From contig NZ_CP084622.1 in NCBI RefSeq assembly GCF_020422885.1, positions 1,693,001 to 1,757,000 of the forward strand: a stretch of 64,000 nt of DNA, read 5' to 3'. The notes beneath the pieces are model-generated. The model was not told the DNA's origin. It made no database searches and was given only the letters and a program-made list of their open reading frames with translations. The translations under genes were made by a program, and so were the position numbers. This document shows, one piece after another, positions 1 to 8,756 of the stretch. Position 1 is the stretch's first letter; each line of letters starts with the position of its first letter. Origin of the DNA: Mesobacillus sp. S13. GTDB lineage: Bacteria; Bacillota; Bacilli; Bacillales; Cytobacillaceae.

Positions 1-1
1 A

Positions 2-523
2 AATCGTGAGCTTCAGAAAGAGTTGAATGCCAAGCAGGAAAAGGTAAGGGAAATTGAAGCCAGTCTTTCCAAAGAAGCGCAGGTTTTCTTTAACATGGCT
101 GAGGACGCAGAAAAATACCGTATGTATCTTGGAAAGGTAAAGGTCAGCGGCAAAGGTGTAAAAGTAACTCTAGCTGATGGAGAGTACGATCCTGATGAAA
201 AGAATATCAATAATTATCTTGTCCATGAGCATCATGTATTCAAGGTGATCAATGAACTGTACATTTCAGGAGCAGCAGCTATTGCTGTGAATGGTCAGCG
301 CATCTCACACAATTCTTATATATTGTGTACAGGCCCTGTTATTACGGTTGATGGCTACCAGCATCCTGCCCCCTTTGAAATTACTGCTATTGGCGACCCC
401 GATGTTCTTTCCTCCGCTCTTAATATTACCGGTGGGGTAAAAGATCAGCTTGTGAATGACCAAATCGTCTTTTCCTTGGAGCAAAAGGAAGACATCAAGA
501 TCGATCCAATCTTGGGCAAATGA
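2..523 (+). CDS. ylxW: YlxW-like DUF881 protein, 5' end cut by window edge
   Basis: The reading frame is open to the left edge of the window, so the N-terminus is missing; a TTG at 23 is only an internal codon. The visible part begins with a charged helical stretch (ELQKELNAKQEKVREIEASL) typical of the coiled coil that follows the membrane anchor in DUF881 proteins. The globular DUF881 domain follows, ending in D-I-K-I-D-P-I-L-G-K. DUF881 proteins are membrane-anchored and extracytoplasmic; their role is not established. In Bacillus, ylxW, ylxX and sbp sit together between divIB and ftsA, and the same order is seen here. The next gene is also DUF881, so this is a tandem paralogous pair. About 110 bases separate them. 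Confidence 0.85.
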   Translation, partial: NRELQKELNAKQEKVREIEASLSKEAQVFFNMAEDAEKYRMYLGKVKVSGKGVKVTLADGEYDPDEKNINNYLVHEHHVFKVINELYISGAAAIAVNGQRISHNSYILCTGPVITVDGYQHPAPFEITAIGDPDVLSSALNITGGVKDQLVNDQIVFSLEQKEDIKIDPILGK

Positions 524-634
524 TGATTATTTTTCATTTCCGAATGCGTGATTGAATGACACGGAAAGTGAATGATCAGGCCATTATAATGGAATAAACA
601 GTGTAGGATCTGCACTGGTTTTTTAGAAAGCAAG

Positions 635-1378
635 GTGAAGACATTGGGCCGACCTAAGAATTTCAGCTTCAGCATCATAGCTGCAATCATTGGTTTAATG
701 GTCGCCATTCAGTTTCAAACCGTTAAGGAACCGGAAGTCAGGGATACCCGTGACACTTGGCAGCTTCGAGAAGATTTAATGAAGGAGAAGGAGTTACAGT
801 CCAAGCTGCTTCTCGAAATCAGGTCGAATGAAGAAAAACTTGCTAAGTATGAAACTGAGAGGCAGCAAAGCAAGGAAGAAGTACTTCGTGAAACACTCGC
901 TGAACTAAAGGAAGAAGCAGGACTTACAGAGGTCAAAGGCCCAGGGATCACACTCTCGATTGAACCTGCTTTCAGCCTTATTGTCGAAGGGGACAATCCT
1001 CCTGCCGTTTCACCGGACATGCTCAAAAGGCTGTTGAATGAATTGAATATTTACGGAGCCAAGCATGTATCAGTTGATGGCGAAAGGGTCATTAATACAA
1101 CGGTCATCCGTGATATTAACAGGGTGACAAAAATCAATGGCCATTCCTTGAATCGTTTTCCGATAGAAGTTAATGTGATTACGGAAAATGGTGATGCAGC
1201 GGAAAAGCTATATAATCGAATGAAAGTGTCCACGGTTGCCGAGGACTTCTTCATTGATAACCTGGAAGTCAAGGTTAACAGGCCTGTTGGCGATTTGGTT
1301 GTACCTGGATACCAGGATACAATCAGGATCCGATACATGGAATCCGCTAAAACTGAAAAAGGGGGAGGCAACGGGTAA
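635..1378 (+). CDS. ylxX: YlxX-like DUF881 membrane-anchored protein
   Basis: This is a 247-residue DUF881 protein. Residues about 10-26 form one hydrophobic segment (FSFSIIAAIIGLMVAIQF) preceded by positive residues, so the protein is probably an N-in single-pass anchor. A coiled-coil stretch covers about residues 40-95 and the DUF881 domain follows, with motifs such as GPGITLSI and NELNIYGAKHVSVDGERV. The start is GTG at 635 behind a weak purine-rich site. The stop overlaps the start of sbp by one base (TAATG), which suggests translational coupling. Location next to sbp and ftsA fits the division cluster, but no biochemical function is known to me. Confidence 0.85.
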   Translation: MKTLGRPKNFSFSIIAAIIGLMVAIQFQTVKEPEVRDTRDTWQLREDLMKEKELQSKLLLEIRSNEEKLAKYETERQQSKEEVLRETLAELKEEAGLTEVKGPGITLSIEPAFSLIVEGDNPPAVSPDMLKRLLNELNIYGAKHVSVDGERVINTTVIRDINRVTKINGHSLNRFPIEVNVITENGDAAEKLYNRMKVSTVAEDFFIDNLEVKVNRPVGDLVVPGYQDTIRIRYMESAKTEKGGGNG

Positions 1379-1728
1379 TGTGGCTTCCAATCATGGGTTT
1401 GGTCATCGGTGTCATCATAGGGCTGTTGACCGACATCCGAATTCCGGAAGAGTATTCCAATTATTTATCTATCGCGATCCTTGCCGCCCTCGATACTTTG
1501 TTTGGCGGGATCCGCGCCCAGCTGCAAAATATTTATGATGAAAAAGTTTTCGTTTCTGGTTTCTTTTTTAATATAGTATTAGCAGCAAGTTTAGCTTTTC
1601 TAGGTGTCCATCTTGGTGTAGACTTGTACTTAGCAGCAGTTTTTGCCTTTGGGGTAAGGCTGTTCCAGAACATAGCCGTCATCAGGAGAATAATATTGAC
1701 AAAATGGTCAACGACAAGTGAAAAGTAG
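1378..1728 (+). CDS. sbp: small basic membrane protein Sbp
   Basis: The 116-residue protein matches the small basic protein (DUF1290) found directly upstream of ftsA in Bacilli. Hydrophobic stretches lie at about residues 2-18, 26-40 and 60-95 (FFFNIVLAASLAFLGVHLGV), giving about three membrane segments, and the C-terminus is basic (RRIILTKWSTTSEK). The ATG at 1378 overlaps the ylxX stop, and a strong site GGGGGAGG lies about ten bases upstream. The role is unknown. Conserved position suggests a link with envelope growth or division. Confidence 0.88.
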   Translation: MWLPIMGLVIGVIIGLLTDIRIPEEYSNYLSIAILAALDTLFGGIRAQLQNIYDEKVFVSGFFFNIVLAASLAFLGVHLGVDLYLAAVFAFGVRLFQNIAVIRRIILTKWSTTSEK

Positions 1729-1747
1729 AAAAAAAAATGATATTTTA

Positions 1748-1774
1748 AAAGGGAAATATTTAATTGTGACGAAT
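1748..1774 (+). promoter_or_regulatory. candidate sigma-H promoter of ftsAZ
   Basis: A -35 like AAAGGGAAA (1748-1756) is followed by an 11-base spacer and GACGAAT (1768-1774). This fits the sigma-H consensus RnAGGAwWW-N11/12-RnnGAAT with one mismatch. B. subtilis ftsAZ is known to have a sigma-H promoter that is used at entry into sporulation. The site is about 90 bases upstream of ftsA. Confidence 0.55.
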
Positions 1775-1864
1775 AAAGTAATGTAATTAAAAAATGAAAC
1801 GCAATTAAGTAGGGCAAGGAATTGTTGTTCAAACATTAGGAATTGTTGAAGGAGGTGCCACAGA

Positions 1865-3148
1865 ATGAACAGCAATGATATATATGTCAGTCTTGACATC
1901 GGTACATCCAGTGTGAAGGTAATCATTGGGGAAATGGTCAATGACACTTTAAATATAATTGGTGTTGGCAATGTGAAGTCCGAAGGGTTAAGAAAGGGCT
2001 CTATTGTTGATATAGATGAAACCGTTCATTCTATTAAAAGGGCAATTGAACAAGCTGAAAGAATGATAGGTTTGAAGATTAACCAGGTGATCGTAGGGGT
2101 CACCGGCAATCATGTTTCCCTATTGCCATGTCATGGCGTGGTTGCGGTTTCCAGCGACAATCGCGAGATCTCAAATGAGGATGTAGCGAGAGTCATTGAT
2201 GCTGCACAGGTGGTATCGATCCCGCCTGAGCGTGAGATAATAGACGTGATTCCAAAGCAATTTATCGTGGACGGTCTTGATGAGATCAATGATCCAAGAG
2301 GCATGATCGGTGTAAGGCTTGAAATGGAAGGTACGATCATTACTGGGTCAAAGACAATCTTACATAATACTCTTCGTTGTGTTGAGCGTGCGGGACTTGA
2401 GATCGTGGATATCGGCCTGCAGCCTTTAGCCGCGGGTGCATTCGCGCTTTCAAAGGATGAAAAGAATATGGGTGTCGCAATGATTGATATCGGCGGCGGT
2501 TCGAGCACAGTCGCTGTTTTCGAGAATGGTCACTTAAGAGGGACATCTGTCATTCCGGTTGGAGGAGACCATATCACTAAGGACTTATCGATCGGTTTGC
2601 GTACGACAACAGAAGAAGCGGATAAGTTGAAATTGAAGCATGGACATGCCTTTTATGACCATGCATCAGAAGAAGAATTATTCGAGGTTTCAATCATTGG
2701 CAGTGACCAGCAGCAGCAGTTCAATCAGCTGGAAGTAGCCGATATCATCGAGGCAAGAATGGAAGAAATCTTCTCCCTTGTCCAGGATGAATTGAAACAG
2801 ATGAACATAAGGGACTTGCCAGGCGGTTTTGTCCTAACAGGTGGAACAGCAAATATGCAGGGAGTATTGGAGCTTGCCCAGGATATTTTCCAAAGCCGGG
2901 TAAGAATTGCGATTCCGGACTATATTGGTGTAAGAGAACCACAGTACACGACAGCGGTCGGATTAATCCAATTTGCATATAAGAACGCGAAATTAAAAGG
3001 AAAGAAAATGGAAGCAGCTTTCAGTGAAATCGAACCGAAAGAAAAGAGAGTTCAAAAACAGCCGCATCCAAAATCGAAGCCTGAGAAACAGCCTGAAGAA
3101 AAAGTCACCTCAAGAATGAAGAAATTTCTTGGCTACTTTTTTGAATAA
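1865..3148 (+). CDS. ftsA: cell division protein FtsA
   Basis: FtsA is the actin-like ATPase that tethers FtsZ filaments to the membrane and recruits later divisome proteins. The 427-residue product has the actin-fold phosphate loops (SLDIGTSSVKV near the N-terminus, MIDIGGGSSTVAVF near residue 207) and the adenosine motif (GFVLTGGTANMQG near residue 322). The last residues (SRMKKFLGYFFE) form the amphipathic membrane-targeting helix, after a charged Lys/Pro/Glu linker. The ATG at 1865 follows a strong GAAGGAGG. It is 40 bases upstream of ftsZ, as in other Bacilli, so the two are probably co-transcribed. Confidence 0.98.
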   Translation: MNSNDIYVSLDIGTSSVKVIIGEMVNDTLNIIGVGNVKSEGLRKGSIVDIDETVHSIKRAIEQAERMIGLKINQVIVGVTGNHVSLLPCHGVVAVSSDNREISNEDVARVIDAAQVVSIPPEREIIDVIPKQFIVDGLDEINDPRGMIGVRLEMEGTIITGSKTILHNTLRCVERAGLEIVDIGLQPLAAGAFALSKDEKNMGVAMIDIGGGSSTVAVFENGHLRGTSVIPVGGDHITKDLSIGLRTTTEEADKLKLKHGHAFYDHASEEELFEVSIIGSDQQQQFNQLEVADIIEARMEEIFSLVQDELKQMNIRDLPGGFVLTGGTANMQGVLELAQDIFQSRVRIAIPDYIGVREPQYTTAVGLIQFAYKNAKLKGKKMEAAFSEIEPKEKRVQKQPHPKSKPEKQPEEKVTSRMKKFLGYFFE

Positions 3149-3188
3149 TCAGAGCTAACAGGAAGTCGGCGAATTAGGAGGATTTGTC

Positions 3189-4331
3189 ATGTTGGAATTT
3201 GATACGAATTTAGATTCACTTGCTACTATAAAAGTTATCGGTGTTGGCGGCGGCGGAAATAATGCGGTTAACCGAATGATCGAACACGGCGTACAAGGCG
3301 TTGAATTCATCGCGGTCAACACAGACGCACAAGCATTGAACCTTTCAAAAGCTGAAATCAGAATGCAAATCGGTGCGAAACTAACGCGTGGTCTAGGCGC
3401 TGGCGCCAATCCTGAGGTCGGCAAGAAAGCGGCCGAAGAAAGCAAAGAACAAATTGAGGAAGTGCTAAAAGGCGCTGACATGGTATTTGTTACTGCCGGT
3501 ATGGGCGGAGGAACGGGTACTGGGGCAGCTCCAGTTATCGCTCAAATCGCGAAGGACCTCGGAGCTTTAACAGTGGGTGTAGTTACTCGTCCATTTACAT
3601 TTGAGGGACGCAAGCGTGCTGGACAAGCTGGCGGTGGAATAGGTGCAATGAAGGAAGCGGTAGACACATTAATCGTCATTCCAAATGACCGCTTGCTTGA
3701 GATTGTTGATAAGAGCACTCCGATGCTGGAAGCTTTCCGTGAAGCGGATAATGTTCTTCGCCAGGGTGTCCAGGGTATTTCAGACTTGATCGCTACACCT
3801 GGTTTGATCAACCTTGACTTCGCTGACGTAAAAACTATCATGTCAAATAAAGGTTCAGCATTGATGGGCATTGGGGTAGCTTCAGGGGAAAACCGTGCTA
3901 CTGAAGCCGCTAAAAAGGCAATTTCTTCACCATTGCTTGAAACATCTCTTGACGGAGCACAGGGTGTTCTGATGAATATCACAGGCGGAACGAATTTGAG
4001 CCTTTATGAAGTTCAGGAAGCTGCTGATATTGTCGCTTCTGCTTCAGATCAGGATGTGAACATGATCTTTGGTTCCGTTATTAATGAAAACTTAAAAGAT
4101 GAAATTATCGTTACGGTGATTGCAACAGGCTTCAATGAGGAAGTCGTCCAGCCTAAGCCGACAAGACCAGGTTTTGGCGGGCAGCAAAAGCCAGGTATGG
4201 GTGCTATCAAGCGCGAACAGCCAAAACGTGAAGAAATCCAGCAGGAAGCACCAAGAAGCAATCAGGCACCACAGGGTGACGATGCTCTTGATATTCCTAC
4301 ATTCCTGCGCAATCGCAATAGAAGACGATAA
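3189..4331 (+). CDS. ftsZ: cell division GTPase FtsZ
   Basis: FtsZ is the tubulin homologue that polymerises into the Z ring. The 380-residue protein has the GTP-binding glycine loop [12 protein letters not shown] (about residues 104-115). The T7 synergy loop [11 protein letters not shown] supplies the catalytic Asp (about residues 207-217). A variable linker rich in Gln and Pro begins near residue 315. The conserved C-terminal peptide [17 protein letters not shown] binds FtsA, SepF and other partners. A strong AGGAGG precedes the ATG. The transcript probably ends at the hairpin at 4346. Confidence 0.99.
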   Translation: MLEFDTNLDSLATIKVIGVGGGGNNAVNRMIEHGVQGVEFIAVNTDAQALNLSKAEIRMQIGAKLTRGLGAGANPEVGKKAAEESKEQIEEVLKGADMVFVTAGMGGGTGTGAAPVIAQIAKDLGALTVGVVTRPFTFEGRKRAGQAGGGIGAMKEAVDTLIVIPNDRLLEIVDKSTPMLEAFREADNVLRQGVQGISDLIATPGLINLDFADVKTIMSNKGSALMGIGVASGENRATEAAKKAISSPLLETSLDGAQGVLMNITGGTNLSLYEVQEAADIVASASDQDVNMIFGSVINENLKDEIIVTVIATGFNEEVVQPKPTRPGFGGQQKPGMGAIKREQPKREEIQQEAPRSNQAPQGDDALDIPTFLRNRNRRR

Positions 4332-4345
4332 AATTTTACTTTATA

Positions 4346-4375
4346 GGGCTTAGCCGAACCGGCTATGCCCTTTTT
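4346..4375 (+). terminator. intrinsic terminator after ftsZ
   Basis: GGGCTTAGCC and GGCTATGCCC form a 10-bp stem with one mismatch around a 5-base loop, followed by TTTTT. It lies 15 bases after the ftsZ stop. Confidence 0.85.
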
Positions 4376-4771
4376 ATGTTGTTCAATAAACTATTAAACA
4401 ATATTCTTTGTGGCTGTCCGGGAAAAACCTTGGGCTCCTATTAAACCAGCTTCATTTTTATCTTTGGGAAAAATCTGAAAATTGACAAAATCCGAAGGTA
4501 AAAGTGAAAATCTCTGTTGTTTTGTTGCCAGAATGTGACACACTTCATAGCCCAATGACGATATACTTTTCCGTAACGGAATGATAGAACAAAAGCAAAC
4601 CGTATAGAAAGTGCGCTTGTGCGGTGATCGCTTGGACCCAGTTTGTTTTTTGTATACCATCAGCAGTTTAAAAGGGTCAGCACTTGAAAAATTGAATGTT
4701 TGCACCCTTTGCAGTGAACGGAATATTGGAATCTCGCTCAGCGCACCGGGCTTTTCTTAGGGGGATGAGAG
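4376..4771 (+). promoter_or_regulatory. spoIIG control region with candidate Spo0A-type promoter
   Basis: These 396 bases hold no gene I can support. A -10 TATACT (4562-4567) lies 21 bases downstream of a -35-like GTGACA (4535-4540). B. subtilis spoIIG has an unusually long (22-base) spacer and is activated by Spo0A bound over and upstream of the -35. Two imperfect 0A-like boxes, ATTGACA (4481-4487) and TGTGACA (4534-4540), each match 5 of 7 bases of TTCGACA. They lie 53 bases apart, close to the spacing of the two Spo0A sites. The boxes are degenerate, so this is a hypothesis supported mainly by position. Confidence 0.4.
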
Positions 4772-5710
4772 GTGAAGGTCTATCTGGATGTCATCTGGGC
4801 TTTGAATCTATTATTTGATGCATTCCTTCTATACCTGACCGCCATTATCCTGAAAAGACAGGTTAAGATTTGGCGATTGGCTTTGGGAGGGGCTATTGGT
4901 TCATTGCTCATTATATTAAGTATTACTCCGTTTCATGCTGCTGCGGGTCACCCGGTAGGTAAGCTGATCTTTTCAATCATGATGGTCCTGGCAGCCTTTG
5001 GATATAAAGGATTCCGTTTCTTCATTAAGTCGCTCATGACCTTTTATGTAACGACCTTTCTATTGGGGGGAACTTTGACAGGGGTACATTACTTTATCCA
5101 ATTTGATATGGACCTGGCATCGAATGTAGCCATGAATCATATTAAAGGGTTTGGCGATCCAATCAGCTGGTTGTTTGTATTGCTCGGCTTCCCGCTCGCC
5201 TGGCATTTTTCGAAGAGGAATATTGAACAATTCGAAATGACCAAGATTCAGTATGAATCACTGGCAGATGTGGAGGTGAAGTTCATGGAGATGGATTTCA
5301 GCGTAAAAGGGCTAATCGACAGTGGCAACCAACTTTATGATCCTATTTCCAAAATGCCGGTCATGATTTTATCCATTGCAAATTGTTTGGATCATATGCC
5401 GAGTGAAATCAAAAGGATTGCGGAAAATCCCGACAGCGTTTTAACAGGAGATGGGAATTTTTCGCCTCAGCTGGAAAATCGAATGAGAATTATACCATGT
5501 AAGGTTGTCGGACAAGAACATCAATTAATCATTGCCTTTCAACCTGACAACATTAAGATCGCGACAAACGAAAGTACTTTTATTGCTGAGAAAGGATTGG
5601 TATCTTTTACTGCTCAAGAATTATCGGCTGATGGCAGTTTCCAATGCATTATTCACCCTAAGATGCTGGCAGGAATGGCAAAGACAGAGCAGGGTGTGAA
5701 GGTAAGTTAA
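4772..5710 (+). CDS. spoIIGA: pro-sigma-E processing aspartic protease SpoIIGA
   Basis: SpoIIGA is the mother-cell membrane protease that activates pro-sigma-E after septation, on a signal from the forespore protein SpoIIR. The 312-residue product has an N-terminal membrane half with about five hydrophobic segments (residues 1-155) and a C-terminal protease half. The catalytic motif [10 protein letters not shown] places Asp at residue 183, the same number I recall for the B. subtilis catalytic Asp. The start is GTG at 4772 behind GGGGGATGAGAGG. It is 44 bases upstream of its substrate gene sigE, forming the spoIIG operon. Confidence 0.97.
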   Translation: MKVYLDVIWALNLLFDAFLLYLTAIILKRQVKIWRLALGGAIGSLLIILSITPFHAAAGHPVGKLIFSIMMVLAAFGYKGFRFFIKSLMTFYVTTFLLGGTLTGVHYFIQFDMDLASNVAMNHIKGFGDPISWLFVLLGFPLAWHFSKRNIEQFEMTKIQYESLADVEVKFMEMDFSVKGLIDSGNQLYDPISKMPVMILSIANCLDHMPSEIKRIAENPDSVLTGDGNFSPQLENRMRIIPCKVVGQEHQLIIAFQPDNIKIATNESTFIAEKGLVSFTAQELSADGSFQCIIHPKMLAGMAKTEQGVKVS

Positions 5711-5754
5711 TATTACTATACTCAGAAATACATAATTTAGAAGGAGGACAATCA

Positions 5755-6474
5755 ATGAAAAATTTGCGGCTTCGGATATCCTATTACTGGTATAAATTAT
5801 TAATGAAACTAGGCTTGAAAACAGATGAAATATATTATATCGGCGGTAGCGAAGCGTTGCCACCTCCTTTAACGAAAGAAGAAGAAGAAGTGCTGTTGAA
5901 TAAACTTCCAAATGGGGATAAAGCAGCGAGGTCGATCTTGATTGAAAGGAATCTGAGACTGGTCGTCTACATCGCGCGAAAATTTGAAAACACAGGCATC
6001 AATATTGAAGATTTAATCAGTATTGGAACCATCGGTTTGATTAAAGCGGTGAATACCTTTAACCCTGAGAAGAAAATCAAGCTGGCAACCTATGCGTCCA
6101 GATGTATTGAAAATGAGATCCTCATGTATCTGCGAAGGAATAATAAACTTCGCTCAGAAGTTTCCTTTGATGAGCCCCTGAATATTGACTGGGATGGAAA
6201 TGAACTTCTTTTGTCCGATGTTCTTGGAACAGATGATGATATAATCACAAAGGACCTTGAGTCCAATGTAGATAAAAAACTGCTGGTTAAAGCGCTGCAA
6301 CAGCTTTCCGACCGTGAAAAGCAAATCATGGAATTGCGTTTCGGACTTGGCAGCGGCGAGGAGAAGACACAGAAGGATGTGGCGGATATGCTGGGTATTT
6401 CACAGTCCTACATTTCACGTCTTGAAAAGAGAATCATCAAACGTTTACGTAAAGAATTCAATAAAATGGTATAG
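5755..6474 (+). CDS. sigE: sporulation sigma factor sigma-E (pro-form)
   Basis: Sigma-E directs early mother-cell transcription in sporulation. The 239-residue protein starts with the amphipathic pro-sequence ([17 protein letters not shown]) that holds it at the membrane. The YYIGG segment near residues 26-30 is the region cut by SpoIIGA. Region 2 ([30 protein letters not shown]) and region 4 ([36 protein letters not shown]) are complete. The ATG has a strong AGAAGGAGG. It is co-transcribed with spoIIGA, and no clear terminator lies between it and sigG. Confidence 0.98.
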   Translation: MKNLRLRISYYWYKLLMKLGLKTDEIYYIGGSEALPPPLTKEEEEVLLNKLPNGDKAARSILIERNLRLVVYIARKFENTGINIEDLISIGTIGLIKAVNTFNPEKKIKLATYASRCIENEILMYLRRNNKLRSEVSFDEPLNIDWDGNELLLSDVLGTDDDIITKDLESNVDKKLLVKALQQLSDREKQIMELRFGLGSGEEKTQKDVADMLGISQSYISRLEKRIIKRLRKEFNKMV

Positions 6475-6579
6475 CAGAAAAATTTTCAAGAAAATATTTT
6501 TCTTCTTGATAACCGTGATAAATCAGCGGTTTAACTGGAGTATTCTTCCTGAAACCAATCCAGGCTTCCGGTAAATAGT

Positions 6580-6608
6580 GCATATTTTTCCTTCTTGCGG
6601 AGATACTG
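6580..6608 (+). promoter_or_regulatory. candidate sigma-F promoter of sigG
   Basis: GCATA (6580-6584) is separated by 14 bases from GGAGATACTG (6599-6608), which fits the sigma-F -10 pattern GGnnAnAnTR at every fixed position. Forespore transcription of sigG by sigma-F is established in B. subtilis. The site lies 36 bases upstream of the sigG start codon. Confidence 0.6.
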
Positions 6609-6643
6609 ATTTTTGACAGCAGCTCCTGTGAGGAGGGAAAAGA

Positions 6644-7423
6644 TTGACACGAAACAAAGTTGAAATTTGCGGTGTTGATACATCAAAGCTTCCCGTTCTA
6701 AAAAACGAGGAAATGAGAAAATTGTTCAGAGAAATGCAAAGCGGTGACATCACAGCAAGAGAGAAACTTGTGAATGGGAACCTGAGGCTTGTTTTAAGTG
6801 TAATCCAGCGTTTTAATAACCGGGGCGAGTTTGTTGACGACCTATTCCAGGTCGGATGTATTGGCCTTATGAAATCCATCGATAATTTCGATCTCGGACA
6901 GAATGTTAAGTTTTCCACCTATGCCGTCCCGATGATCATCGGCGAAATTAGACGCTATTTAAGAGACAATAATCCAATAAGAGTTTCCCGTTCATTAAGG
7001 GATATAGCTTACAAGGCTCTCCAAGTGCGAGAAAAGCTAATGAGTGAAGCATCTAGGGAGCCGACTGCAGAGGAAATTGCCAAGGTACTTGAAGTGCCAC
7101 ACGAAGAAATTGTTTTCGCCCTCGATGCCATCCAAGATCCCGTCTCCTTGTTCGAGCCGATTTATAATGACGGCGGTGATCCAATCTATGTGATGGACCA
7201 GCTAAGTGATGAACGAAATAAGGATACGAACTGGATAGAGGAGATTGCCCTGAAAGAAGGGATGAGACGCTTGAATGAGCGTGAAAAATTGATCCTAAGA
7301 AAGAGGTTCTTCCAAGGTAAGACGCAAATGGAGGTGGCTGATGAGATCGGCATCTCACAAGCCCAGGTGTCCCGCCTCGAAAAAGCGGCGATCAAACAAA
7401 TGAATAAGAATATTCAAAGTTAA
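6644..7423 (+). CDS. sigG: late forespore sigma factor sigma-G
   Basis: Sigma-G drives late forespore genes (small acid-soluble proteins, germination genes). The 259-residue product carries the very conserved N-terminus RNKVEICGVDTSKLPVLKNE. Region 2 (NLRLVLSVIQRF; FQVGCIGLMKSIDNFD), region 3 and region 4 (LNEREKLILRKRFFQGKTQ; ISQAQVSRLEKAAIK) are complete. The start is TTG at 6644 behind GGAGGGA. The position after sigE and the separate sigma-F-like promoter match B. subtilis, where sigG is partly read through from spoIIG but mainly expressed from its own promoter. Confidence 0.97.
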   Translation: MTRNKVEICGVDTSKLPVLKNEEMRKLFREMQSGDITAREKLVNGNLRLVLSVIQRFNNRGEFVDDLFQVGCIGLMKSIDNFDLGQNVKFSTYAVPMIIGEIRRYLRDNNPIRVSRSLRDIAYKALQVREKLMSEASREPTAEEIAKVLEVPHEEIVFALDAIQDPVSLFEPIYNDGGDPIYVMDQLSDERNKDTNWIEEIALKEGMRRLNEREKLILRKRFFQGKTQMEVADEIGISQAQVSRLEKAAIKQMNKNIQS

Positions 7424-7445
7424 GCTGCCTATTTGGCAGCTTTTT
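7422..7445 (+). terminator. intrinsic terminator after sigG
   Basis: AAGCTGCC and GGCAGCTT form a perfect 8-bp stem with a 5-base loop and a following T run. The stem overlaps the sigG stop codon. Confidence 0.9.
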
Positions 7446-7508
7446 CATTTTTACGGGGTACAATCCATACCATGGCACTTACGCTGAAAGAGGGAATGAC
7501 TGAAGAAA

Positions 7509-7536
7509 TCATACATCTGTTTCCCCATCATATAAT
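7509..7536 (+). promoter_or_regulatory. candidate sigma-E promoter of ylmC
   Basis: TCATACA (7509-7515) then a 13-base gap and CATATAAT (7529-7536) resemble the sigma-E pattern KMATATT-N13/14-CATACAHT with 5/7 and 7/8 matches. The CATATAAT also contains TATAAT, but no sigma-A -35 lies at the right distance. The site is about 48 bases upstream of the ylmC start. Confidence 0.4.
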
Positions 7537-7583
7537 TTATAAAAGGGCTAACACCTACCAAAGTGAAATCCGGAGGGATCTGT

Positions 7584-7856
7584 ATGGTTAAGGTAACAGA
7601 ATTTCAAGTTAAAGATGTCGTGAATGTTTCGGATGGCAAAAGGCTTGGTAATATAGAGGATTTTGAGATCAATTTGAATACGGGTAAAATTGAAGCGGTT
7701 GTCATTGGAAGTTCAGGTAAGGTGCTTGGATTCTTCGGTAAGGAAGATGAAGTTGTCATTCCCTGGAGGAATATCCTGAAAATAGGTGAGGACGTCATCT
7801 TGGTCCGGTACAAAGACAGCGGGGAGTATCTCCAGCATAATGAAAGTGATGAGTAA
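7584..7856 (+). CDS. ylmC: YlmC/YmxH family PRC-barrel protein
   Basis: The 90-residue protein is a single PRC-barrel domain (FQVKDVVNVSDGKRLGNIEDFEI; GKIEAVVIG; VIPWRNILKIGEDVILVRY). YlmC/YmxH proteins are small cytoplasmic proteins conserved in endospore formers; their function is unknown. I chose ATG at 7584 because GGAGGG lies seven bases upstream; an in-frame GTG at 7563 has no site. It sits after sigG and before pgeF as in B. subtilis, but ylmA and ylmB, which stand between in B. subtilis, are missing. Confidence 0.88.
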   Translation: MVKVTEFQVKDVVNVSDGKRLGNIEDFEINLNTGKIEAVVIGSSGKVLGFFGKEDEVVIPWRNILKIGEDVILVRYKDSGEYLQHNESDE

Positions 7857-7925
7857 GGCCGTCATACTGTTATACTGCAGCTTGTATATGATAAACTAGA
7901 CAAAAAACAGGTGAGGTATAAAGCC

Positions 7926-8756
7926 ATGGAGCCATTCAGCTTAAAAAGTCAGGAATACTTTGTGATAAAAGAATGGATGGAACGTTTTCCTGGACTTGAA
8001 GTGGGGTTCACAACAAAAAATGGCGGTGTAAGCAATCAGGATGCTTTCACCGGTCTGAATTTCGGTTTTCATGTTGGAGACGAACAGAATGCGGTTTGCG
8101 AAAATCGTCGCCTGCTGGCCGATCAAATCGCATTCCCTCTCTCCGGCTGGGTTGGAGCAGAACAAACTCATGACATCCATATTGCCAGGGTCGAAAAATC
8201 GGATCAAGGAAGAGGTTCAACGAATTATGATTCTTCTTTTGCAGAAACGGATGGTTTTTTGACAAACGAGCAAGGAATCCTCTTGACACTTTGTTACGCA
8301 GACTGCGTACCTCTTTATTTTATTGAACCAGAGACCAGGCTGATTGGAGTCGCTCATGCTGGATGGAAGGGTACGGTACATGGCATCGCCGCCGAGATGA
8401 TCAGCAAATTTCAGCAAAATGGAGCAAAAACGGAAAAAATTTCTGCCGTAATTGGCCCATCAATATGCAAAAAATGTTATATTGTTGATGAGAGAGTCAT
8501 CAATTTAGTGAAAAATATACTAGATGGTGTCGATAAATTACCATATAATCAAGTTAGTGAAGGGCAATATTCTCTCGATTTAAAGGAATTGAACCGACAG
8601 ATCCTGTTAAAAGCAGGAGTATCAGACGGGAATATACAGGTTACCGATTATTGCACAAGCTGCCATAGCGAGCATTTCTATTCGCATAGACGGGACAAGG
8701 GAAATGCTGGCCGCATGATGGCGTATATCGGCTGGAAGGAGGATAGCCATCCATAA
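7926..8756 (+). CDS. pgeF: PgeF/YlmD laccase-domain (peptidoglycan editing factor) protein
   Basis: The 276-residue protein belongs to the multicopper-polyphenol-oxidase-like family (YfiH/YlmD). Metal-site residues are visible in ADCVP, HAGWKGT and TDYCTSCHSEHFYSHRRD. The E. coli member PgeF corrects peptidoglycan precursors carrying L-Ser in place of L-Ala. Other members act as purine nucleosidases or adenosine deaminases, so the exact substrate here is uncertain. ATG at 7926 is preferred over GTG at 7911 because the GTG lies inside the ribosome site AGGTGAGG. The stop overlaps the ylmE start (TAATG). Confidence 0.88.
   Translation: MEPFSLKSQEYFVIKEWMERFPGLEVGFTTKNGGVSNQDAFTGLNFGFHVGDEQNAVCENRRLLADQIAFPLSGWVGAEQTHDIHIARVEKSDQGRGSTNYDSSFAETDGFLTNEQGILLTLCYADCVPLYFIEPETRLIGVAHAGWKGTVHGIAAEMISKFQQNGAKTEKISAVIGPSICKKCYIVDERVINLVKNILDGVDKLPYNQVSEGQYSLDLKELNRQILLKAGVSDGNIQVTDYCTSCHSEHFYSHRRDKGNAGRMMAYIGWKEDSHP

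Noticed and set aside
1696..1724. TTGACA at the end of sbp as a sigma-A promoter for ftsA
   Set aside because: The hexamer at 17-18 bases (TGAAAA/GAAAAG) is a poor -10.
4394..4705. 103-codon minus frame in the ftsZ-spoIIGA gap
   Set aside because: No ribosome site or recognisable family, and it overlaps the spoIIG control region, which explains the non-coding DNA better.
6486..6531. Terminator between sigE and sigG
   Set aside because: Two weak hairpins (TCAAGAAAA.../...TTCTTGA and AACCG.../...CGGTT) lack a proper T tract, and read-through into sigG is known in B. subtilis.
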